From Myxococcus sp. RHSTA-1-4 (GTDB lineage: Bacteria; Myxococcota; Myxococcia; Myxococcales; Myxococcaceae), in the NCBI RefSeq assembly GCF_020037125.1, contig NZ_JAIQDG010000030.1, forward strand, positions 80,143 through 144,142: a stretch of 64,000 nucleotides of DNA, in the 5' to 3' direction. Of the stretch, positions 58,031 through 64,000 are shown one piece after another (the first letter of the stretch is position 1; each line of letters opens with the position of its first letter). The notes under the pieces were generated by a model that worked only from the letters and a program-made list of their open reading frames with translations, was not told where the DNA came from and searched no databases. Both the position numbers and the translations under genes were made by a program.

Positions 58031-58551
58031 TTCAGCTTGACGGCCTGCTCGAACTGGGCGCGAGTCATCTTCCTGTCGGCGTACGGAAGCAGGACCTCCT
58101 CTTCCTCCTCGAAGTGCGCGCTGAGCAGGCCGAGGAGGTTGTCCGCGCGGCGGGAGAACGCCACGAAGTCCGGGTTGGGTTTCTCCAGCTCGGCCCGCAG
58201 CTCGTCAATCCAGCGGCCCACCACCTTGTGCTCATGGCGCATGGTGGCGGTGAACCGGTTCGCTTCGCCCGTCCCCGCGAGCCGATCGATGACCGGGTAG
58301 AGGTGCTGCTCCTCCCATTCGGCGTGCGGACGGATGTGCTTCTCGAAGAAGGCCGTCACCTGCTCCGCGGTCTTTCGCTGCTGAGCACGGTCCTGCCTCG
58401 CGAGCTGACCGACGGACTCGGCCACATGCGCGAGATGGGCCCTCACCTCCTCGTGCTCGTCGCGGAAGGACTGCGTGGCGAGCTCGCCCGCCACGGCGAT
58501 CGGCGCCGCGAGCAGGGCGGAGAGCGCCAGCCCCCACCAATTCGAGTGCAT
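58012..58551 (-). CDS. Exported hemerythrin (HHE)-domain protein
   Basis: This 179-aa four-helix protein carries the diiron pattern of hemerythrins: His33 (RDEHEEV), His72/His76/Glu80 (KHIRPHAEWEEQH), His106/108 (MRHEHKV) and His146/Glu150 (SAHFEEEEE). Hemerythrins bind oxygen, store iron or repair iron-sulfur clusters. An N-terminal signal peptide (LALSALLAAPIAVAG) suggests export; most bacterial forms are cytoplasmic. It may link to the neighbouring cytochrome-like pair in oxygen or redox handling. The ATG at 58551 has a strong ribosome binding site (gaggaggaactggac). Confidence 0.88.
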   Translation of the reverse strand: MHSNWWGLALSALLAAPIAVAGELATQSFRDEHEEVRAHLAHVAESVGQLARQDRAQQRKTAEQVTAFFEKHIRPHAEWEEQHLYPVIDRLAGTGEANRFTATMRHEHKVVGRWIDELRAELEKPNPDFVAFSRRADNLLGLLSAHFEEEEEVLLPYADRKMTRAQFEQAVKLKGAGHR

Positions 58552-58713
58552 GTCCAGTTCCTCCTCTCCAGAGAGAAGGTGTGGACGAGCCGCTCCACGT
58601 CCCACCATGGGGTCCCCCGTGGCCTGGGGAGCAGGCGCATGCTCGATAGGACGCGTCACCTCGCGCGGTGTACCGTCCGCCCTCCAGTCCATCCGCCATC
58701 TCGGAGACCGCAC

Positions 58714-59256
58714 ATGATCGCCCCCGGACCGACGCTCGAGACCGCACGCCTCATCCTCCGCCCCACGGCGCTGGAGGACCTGGAGGGCTTCGTCACCCTC
58801 GCTGGCGACCCGGAGTCCGCTCGCTTCATCGGCGGCGTCCAGCCTCGCGCGATGGCGTGGAGGGCGATGTCCGCCATGGCGGGCTCATGGGCGCTGCAGG
58901 GCTTCGCCATGTTCTCCGTGCTGGAGAAGTCCACGGGCCGCTGGGTGGGCCGCGTGGGGCCGTGGAAGCCGGAGGGCTGGCCGGGCACCGAGGTCGGCTG
59001 GGGCCTGCTCCGCGAATGCTGGGGCAAGGGCTACGCCACCGAGGCCGCGACGGCGGCCATCGACTGGGCCTTCGACCACCTCGGCTGGACCGAGGTCATC
59101 CACTGCATCGCTCCGGAGAACACGCCGTCCCAGGAGGTTGCTCGCCGGCTGGGCTCGCGGGTGCTGGGCCCCACGAAGCTGCCGCCGCCCTATGACACCG
59201 TGGCCATCGAGATGTGGGGACAGAGCCGCGAGGAGTGGCGGGCGCGGCGGAAGTGA
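58714..59256 (+). CDS. GNAT family N-acetyltransferase (RimJ/RimL-like)
   Basis: This 180-aa enzyme begins with the family pattern LETARLILRPTALEDLEGFV. The acetyl-CoA motif A (VGWGLLRECWGKGYATEAATAA) and the motif B region CIAPENTPSQEVARRLG follow. Relatives acetylate the N-termini of ribosomal proteins or small amines; the acceptor is unknown. The ATG at 58714 has a GGAG site (cggagaccgcac). It is divergent from the hemerythrin gene and convergent with a lipoprotein gene after 4 bp. Confidence 0.9.
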   Translation: MIAPGPTLETARLILRPTALEDLEGFVTLAGDPESARFIGGVQPRAMAWRAMSAMAGSWALQGFAMFSVLEKSTGRWVGRVGPWKPEGWPGTEVGWGLLRECWGKGYATEAATAAIDWAFDHLGWTEVIHCIAPENTPSQEVARRLGSRVLGPTKLPPPYDTVAIEMWGQSREEWRARRK

Positions 59257-59260
59257 GCGC

Positions 59261-59926
59261 TCAGGGCGTGGGCCGCGCGGGGAGCGGCAGGGGGCCCACC
59301 TCGACGAACCGCTGCCGGGTGATGGCGGGCCCGAAGCTCGGGTAGCGGCACGGGCGGCCCTCGTCGTCCTTCGTGTCGTGCAGTTCCTGCTCCGGCATCT
59401 CCGGCAGGTATCCGATGCGCAGCGTCACCGAGTGCAGCGAGGCCAGGTCCAGCACTCGCTCATCGCGGTACGGCTGGTCCTCTCGCGGCGGCAGGGGCAC
59501 GCGAATCTCCCCCGTGAGCGACTCCCCGGGAGACAGCTTGCGCACGCAGGGCACCTCCGGCGACTCCACCTCCACGTCGTCCGGAACCGGCAGCAGCGCC
59601 CGCGTCAGGAGGAGCACGCCGTCCCTGGCCTCCACGTACGCGCGCTCGGGCTCCAGGTGGTAGTAGCCGGCGCGGCTGGTGCTGTAGAGCTGATCCAACA
59701 CCCACACGGGCGCCTTGCCCTCCCCGTGCAGCGAGTAGCGCAGCACGAGCGCGTCCTGCGTGAAGCGCAGCTCGGTGACGCGCAGCGGACCGCTCGAGTC
59801 CTGGACCTCCGCCATGGGCTTCTTCCCTTCCGCCTGCGTCGTTGCGGGCTGGCTCCGTGCACAGGCCCCCAGCACGACGAGGATGCAGGGAAGGATACAC
59901 GCCACGGCTCGTGCTGGATGCCTCAA
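59261..59926 (-). CDS. Hypothetical lipoprotein, 221 aa
   Basis: This protein has a signal peptide ending in LGAC (Cys22) and a beta-rich mature domain (SGPLRVTELRFTQDALVLRYSL, VEARDGVLLLTRALLPVPDD). I recognise no family. Two further Cys (PEVPCVRK and GRPCRYP) could form a disulfide. It lies 38 bp downstream of the RTX-M91 peptidase gene on the same strand, which suggests a shared transcript. Confidence 0.72.
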   Translation of the reverse strand: MRHPARAVACILPCILVVLGACARSQPATTQAEGKKPMAEVQDSSGPLRVTELRFTQDALVLRYSLHGEGKAPVWVLDQLYSTSRAGYYHLEPERAYVEARDGVLLLTRALLPVPDDVEVESPEVPCVRKLSPGESLTGEIRVPLPPREDQPYRDERVLDLASLHSVTLRIGYLPEMPEQELHDTKDDEGRPCRYPSFGPAITRQRFVEVGPLPLPARPTP

Positions 59927-59964
59927 CTTGCCTTCCTTGGAGCGGATGCGCTGCTGGACGGAGC

Positions 59965-61404
59965 TCAGTACCGGGGCCGGGTGGGCAGGTTCAGCTCGTC
60001 GCGGAGGTCATTCTCGTTGATGTGGCCAGGGTGCTGGTCCAGCGTGCTCGCGTCGGCGTCGTGGTCGTACGGCAGGCCCACCGCCGCCAGCTCGCGGTTG
60101 TTCACCCCGCCCGTCTGCCCATCGGCCAGCGTGCCGGTGACGTAGTTGTAGGCGTGCACCATCTCGTGGAAGAGGCCGACGAGGGGCGGGCGGTTCTGCC
60201 AGTCCTCACCGCCCAGCGAGATGCGCTCGGGGAGGTAGTTGATGACGGCGTCCGAGCCGCTTCCCGGAGTGCCATCCGGCTGCAGCCAGGCGTTGGGCCG
60301 GTCCGTGGCGCCCGCGGAGTTGCCCTTCTCCGGCTGCGTCTGGAGACGGATGGTGGTGGTGTGGCCGCTGTTGTCGAGCGCCATCAGCATCGCCCGGCCC
60401 TCCGGGGTGGAGCGGAGCGCGTCGAGGTCGGACTGCACACGCGCCTGGAAGGCGGCATCACCCTCGATGACGATGGAGCTGCCGAGCGTCCCGCCATCGT
60501 CGTTGCGGGTGCTCATGTCCACCGTCGTCACGGTGTCCCCCGCCCGCTGCGCGTCGGTGCCCGTCACGGTGTCGGTGTCCTGCGTGTAGAGGGCGTCGTT
60601 GCCGTCGCCTCCGTGGACCCGGTCCCTTCCGGCACCCGCGGCGACCGCATCGTCCCCGGCGCCGCCGTACAGCGAGTCATTGCCACGGCCGCCCATGACC
60701 TGGTCGTTGCCCGCGCCACCGAAGAGGGAGTCGTTGCCCCCGCCCCCATCCATGTAGTCCCGCTCCGCGCCGCCCAGCATCGTGTCCGTGCCGCCCAGGC
60801 CGTACATGACGTCGCGGCCCTCGCCGCCCTGGAGGCTGTCGCTCCCCGCCCCGCCTTGCAGGTAGTCGTCGCCAGCGCCGCCCACGAGGGTGTTCCGGCC
60901 GCCACCACCAACGAGCGTGTCGTTGCCGTCGCCGCCCTCGATGCGGAGGTTCGCCGTCACGTCGGCGTCCACGGAGATGCGGTCATTGCCGTCGCCACCA
61001 CGGAGGGTGACGTTCCGGGCCTGCTCCGCCGTCAGGGTGACGCTGTTGCCGTCGGACGTGACGGTCAGCCCGCCATCCGCGGTGCGAGACACCGTGGCCT
61101 CGTTGTTACCGGTCCCCAGGTCCACCACCGTCCGCCCGGAGCGGTCCGTGGTGACCTGCGGGCCCACAGCCGGCGTCGCCGCGCCCGGCGCGGGGCGGCG
61201 GCCGCCCTCCAGGTCCACCGTGCCCGAGCGGCGCGGGCCGGAGTCGAAGCCATCGGTGGAGAGCCGGTTGCGAAGCTGCTGGGCCTCCCGGTCCTGCCGG
61301 GGCGCGACGTTCGCCGGCTTCGCGGTGTCGACGCGCGGCTGGGCGCGGGGCTGGGCGCGCGTCTGCGAAGGACTGCCACCACCACCGATACGAGGTCCGC
61401 TCAT
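59965..61404 (-). CDS. M91-type (NleD-like) zinc metallopeptidase with RTX repeats
   Basis: This 479-aa protein lacks a signal peptide. After a Gln/Arg/Pro-rich start it has a beta region (about 95-150) and then about ten RTX calcium-binding nonapeptides (GGxGxDxLx, about residues 153-272). The C-terminal region (about 330-479) has the zinc motif HEMVH (413-417) and ends NENDLRDELNLPTRPRY, a pattern seen in M91 peptidases related to the effector NleD. RTX repeats usually guide type I secretion and fold in outside calcium. No type I secretion genes are nearby. It is divergent from the NRPS gene. Confidence 0.82.
   Translation of the reverse strand: MSGPRIGGGGSPSQTRAQPRAQPRVDTAKPANVAPRQDREAQQLRNRLSTDGFDSGPRRSGTVDLEGGRRPAPGAATPAVGPQVTTDRSGRTVVDLGTGNNEATVSRTADGGLTVTSDGNSVTLTAEQARNVTLRGGDGNDRISVDADVTANLRIEGGDGNDTLVGGGGRNTLVGGAGDDYLQGGAGSDSLQGGEGRDVMYGLGGTDTMLGGAERDYMDGGGGNDSLFGGAGNDQVMGGRGNDSLYGGAGDDAVAAGAGRDRVHGGDGNDALYTQDTDTVTGTDAQRAGDTVTTVDMSTRNDDGGTLGSSIVIEGDAAFQARVQSDLDALRSTPEGRAMLMALDNSGHTTTIRLQTQPEKGNSAGATDRPNAWLQPDGTPGSGSDAVINYLPERISLGGEDWQNRPPLVGLFHEMVHAYNYVTGTLADGQTGGVNNRELAAVGLPYDHDADASTLDQHPGHINENDLRDELNLPTRPRY
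60590..60945 (-). repeat. RTX nonapeptide repeat tract
   Basis: About twelve successive GGxGxDxLx-type nonapeptides inside the M91 peptidase, with Asp at the calcium-binding positions (GGDGNDTL, GGAGDDYL, GGAGSDSL). Some units are imperfect (GGGGRNTL, GLGGTDTM). Confidence 0.8.
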
Positions 61405-61604
61405 GCACGGATTATCCGGTGGAGGTGTGCCCGGGTTGCGTTCCCATCGCCGAGCCTCCCTGCCAGGAGAGGCGGAATCGTCCAACCTTGCGGAAAAGCT
61501 GCAAAAACCTTTAAGGCTATTCGACGCGCCTGTCCCGATTCGTTCGTCTCCAGAGCTTCCCCTGAGGCTGCCGTGTCCTATTTCCCAGAGGACGGCGCGA
61601 CGAC
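61405..61604. promoter_or_regulatory. Divergent promoter region of RTX-M91 and NRPS genes
   Basis: This 200-bp spacer becomes AT-rich near 61490-61525 (GGAAAAGCTGCAAAAACCTTTAAGG), which could hold promoters in both directions. No clear consensus pair or palindrome was found. Confidence 0.4.
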
Positions 61605-64000
61605 ATGATCGACTCCTCCGAGCCGTCAACGCGCGCTTCCGTCCCGTCCCACCAGAGCATCGCTGACGCCTTCGAGCAGCAGGTCGCGGGGCGCCCACAC
61701 GCGGTCGCGCTGACGGACGAGGGGCGGAACATCACGTACGCCGAGCTGGACGCCGCGGCCAACCGCATGGCCTGGCTGCTGCGCTCACACGGGGTGGGGA
61801 GGCAGCGGCCCCAGGTCGGAGTGTGCCTGCCGCGCTCCGCCGAGTTGATCATCGCCCTGCTCGGCATCCTCAAGGCCGGAGGGGCCTATGTGCCGCTCGA
61901 CCCGGAGTATCCGTCCGAGCGGCTGGCCCTCATGGCCTCGGATGCGAGCGTGCACGTCATCCTCAGCCGGTCGTCGCTGGCGCCACGCCTGCCTACCGGG
62001 AGCTGGACCCCGCTGCACCTGGACGTGCTGACAGAGGTGTGGCCGTCCCTTCCGTCCCATCCGCCCGAGCGTGACGTCGGCCCCGAGGACCTGGCGTACA
62101 TCGTGTTCACCTCGGGCTCCACGGGCCGGCCCAAGGGAGTGTGCGCTCCCCAGCGCGGCGTCCTCCGCCTGGTGCTCGACACCAACTACGTCCAACTCGG
62201 TCCGGATGACGTCCTGCTCCAGTTCGCACCCGTCGCCTTCGATGCCTCCACGTTCGAGATATGGGGGGCGCTCCTCAATGGGGCCCGCCTGGCCATCTAC
62301 TCGAAGGGGGCCGCCGGCCTCGACGAGCTCGGCGCCTTCCTGGAGGCCGAGCAGGTCAACACCGTGTGGATGACCACCGGCCTCTTCCACCACTTCGTGG
62401 AGCTGGGGCTGCCCGGGACGTCCCACGTGCGGCGGCTCTTCACGGGGGGCGAGGTCCTCTCCGTCCCCCATGCGCGCAAGGCCCTGGAGGCCCTGCCACG
62501 GACGCAGGTGTTCAACTTCTACGGGCCCACCGAGAACACCACCTTCACCAGCTATCACCCCATGCAGGGCGCGCTGCCGGCCGACGATGCCGGCTCAGTG
62601 GCCATTGGCCGGCCCATCACCGGCACCCGGGTCTACGTACTGGACGAGCAGGGGCGGCCCGTTCCCCCGGGAGAAGTGGGCGAGCTCTACACGGCGGGCA
62701 CCGGCATTGCCTGGGGCTACTGGAACAGGCCCGAGCTCACCGCGGAGCGCTTCCTGCCGGACTTCCTGAGCACCACTCCCGGTGAGCGCATGTACAGCAC
62801 GGGAGACCTCGTGCGGGAGCGGCCCGACGGGGCCCTGGAGTTCATCGGCCGGAGGGACCACCAGGTGAAGGTGCGGGGATTCCGCATCGAGCTGGGCGAG
62901 GTGGAGGCCGCGCTTCGCCAGCACCCGGAGGTCCGCGAGGCCGCCGTCGTCGTCCACGCGGACGTCTCCGGCGGCAAGCGCCTCGTGGCCTACGTGGCCG
63001 CGGCCGTCTCCGCGTCCGTGCTGCGGGAGCACCTGCGGGAGCTGTTGCCCGCGCACATGGTCCCCTCGGCCTTCATCGTCCTCGAGGCCCTGCCCCTGTC
63101 GCCCACGGGCAAGGTCGACCGACAGGCGCTGCCGGCGCCGCGAGACCTGCCGCAAGACGACCCCTCCTTCGTTCCCCCCATGGCGGGACTGGAGGAGACG
63201 GTTGCCGCCGTCTGGGCGGAGCTGCTCGGGCTCGAGGCGGTCAGCGCCACCGCGGACTTCTTCGAGCTCGGAGGTCATTCGCTGCTGGCCACGCGCGCCA
63301 TCTCCCGGTTGCGCGAGGTGCTGCAACAGCCCGTGCCCCTGCGAGCCCTTTTCGACCGGCCCACCCTCCGAGCGTTCTGCGCCGGCCTCTCCGGCGCGGA
63401 CACGGAGCCCGCCCGTGGGGAGGCGATCATCCCGCGGTACCCGGAAGACGCTCGGCACCCGCTCTCCTTCGCGCAGCAGCGCCTGTGGTTCCTCGAACAG
63501 TTGCTACCCGGTACCACGCTCTATTCGCTGCCCATGGCGTTCCAACTGGACGGGGCGCTGGACGTGGAGGCCCTGGAGGCCAGCCTCCAGGCGCTGGTCT
63601 CGCGTCACGAGTCCCTGCGCACGTGCTTCCCCGGTGAGGGCGTTCCCGCACAGCACATCACCGCGCACCCGCGGATTCCGCTGGAGCGGGTCGCCGTCGG
63701 CACCCATGAGGAGGCCCTGTCGGTGATGCGGCGAGAGGCCGACACGCCCTTCGACCTGGCCCGGGGGCCGCTGTTCAGGGCGTTGCTGGTGGAGCTTGAT
63801 GCCCGGCGGCACATGCTGGTGCTCAACCTGCACCACATCATCTCCGACGGCTGGTCTCTGGGCGTGCTCTACCGCGAGCTGTCCGCCGAGTACCGCGCTC
63901 GCCTCGCCGGCCTGCCCTCTCCACTGCCTCCGCTGTCCATCCAGTACGCCGACTTCGCCGCCTGGCAGCGCCAGTGGCTGCGGGGCGACGTGCTCCAGCG
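61605..64000 (+). CDS. Nonribosomal peptide synthetase, A-PCP-C..., 3' part outside window
   Basis: The gene is open to the window end (798 codons read). Domain order: an adenylation domain (about 15-510) with the motifs YIVFTSGSTGRPKG, NFYGPTEN, MYSTGDL, GRRDHQVKVRGFRIELGEVE and PLSPTGKVDR; a carrier protein with GGHSLL (Ser559 takes phosphopantetheine); then a condensation domain with HHIISDG (743-749). The A domain comes first with no condensation domain before it, so this is an initiation module. The substrate-pocket residues I can place start Asp-Ala-Phe-Trp, suggesting a hydrophobic amino acid; this is tentative. The start is the ATG at 61605; no good ribosome binding site is seen. Confidence 0.95.
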   Translation, partial: MIDSSEPSTRASVPSHQSIADAFEQQVAGRPHAVALTDEGRNITYAELDAAANRMAWLLRSHGVGRQRPQVGVCLPRSAELIIALLGILKAGGAYVPLDPEYPSERLALMASDASVHVILSRSSLAPRLPTGSWTPLHLDVLTEVWPSLPSHPPERDVGPEDLAYIVFTSGSTGRPKGVCAPQRGVLRLVLDTNYVQLGPDDVLLQFAPVAFDASTFEIWGALLNGARLAIYSKGAAGLDELGAFLEAEQVNTVWMTTGLFHHFVELGLPGTSHVRRLFTGGEVLSVPHARKALEALPRTQVFNFYGPTENTTFTSYHPMQGALPADDAGSVAIGRPITGTRVYVLDEQGRPVPPGEVGELYTAGTGIAWGYWNRPELTAERFLPDFLSTTPGERMYSTGDLVRERPDGALEFIGRRDHQVKVRGFRIELGEVEAALRQHPEVREAAVVVHADVSGGKRLVAYVAAAVSASVLREHLRELLPAHMVPSAFIVLEALPLSPTGKVDRQALPAPRDLPQDDPSFVPPMAGLEETVAAVWAELLGLEAVSATADFFELGGHSLLATRAISRLREVLQQPVPLRALFDRPTLRAFCAGLSGADTEPARGEAIIPRYPEDARHPLSFAQQRLWFLEQLLPGTTLYSLPMAFQLDGALDVEALEASLQALVSRHESLRTCFPGEGVPAQHITAHPRIPLERVAVGTHEEALSVMRREADTPFDLARGPLFRALLVELDARRHMLVLNLHHIISDGWSLGVLYRELSAEYRARLAGLPSPLPPLSIQYADFAAWQRQWLRGDVLQ

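Overview
The window is a high-GC (about 70%) chromosomal segment that looks myxobacterial (Myxococcaceae-like). The evidence is dense two-component and Ser/Thr kinase signalling, many lipoproteins with a clear lipobox, large repeat proteins, a receptor with a chemotaxis-type signalling domain, and an NRPS gene running off the right edge. Taxonomy is inferred from gene content; there is no rRNA or tRNA here. Almost all of the sequence is coding. Where several start codons were possible I chose by ribosome binding site, signal peptide position or family start.

Left part (1-12.2 kb). A NarL-type response regulator (cut by the window edge) and its kinase are divergent from a DUF2306 membrane protein. 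Two identical CATGTG-N8-CACATG sites lie between them. After a large lipoprotein and a membrane-anchored helical protein comes a tight minus-strand operon: cytochrome b561 fused to a Sphaeroides-heme-protein (SHP/DUF1924) domain, a diheme cytochrome c, then a QseBC-like response regulator and kinase. A class-III aminotransferase is divergent from it, across a spacer with four ATGCAT hexamers. A cluster of small exported proteins of unknown function follows.

Middle (12.2-34 kb). This part holds a two-copy DUF1254/DUF1214 protein and a fossil of an IS1380-type transposase. Next are an esterase with C-terminal TPRs, an actinobacterial-looking cholesterol oxidase, a methyltransferase and a lipoprotein with about 17 ELWxSDGT repeats. 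A CPBP protease, a protein with two papain-like domains and an SH3b domain, and a calcineurin-like phosphoesterase come after. The last two genes are a coupled pair: a thioredoxin-MORN-TPR fusion and an acidic RHH-FHA protein.

Right part (34-64 kb). Here are SelO, a glycerol-1-phosphate-dehydrogenase-like enzyme, a 7TM receptor with a chemotaxis signalling domain, a lone 2-oxoacid acyltransferase domain and a Ser/Thr kinase. They are followed by a pirin, a beta-helix lipoprotein, an alpha-2-macroglobulin and an M13 metallopeptidase. Next is a tandem pair of 924/925-aa proteins that join a beta-propeller to a diheme cytochrome c region; a perfect CRP-type palindrome lies in front of the first. 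An exported hemerythrin, a GNAT acetyltransferase, a lipoprotein and an RTX-repeat M91 peptidase precede the divergent NRPS gene.

No CRISPR array, tRNA, rRNA, intact insertion sequence or prophage was seen. The most unusual items are the cytochrome b561-SHP fusion operon, the thioredoxin-MORN/FHA pair, the double-papain protein, the RTX-M91 peptidase and several strong palindromes in promoter positions.
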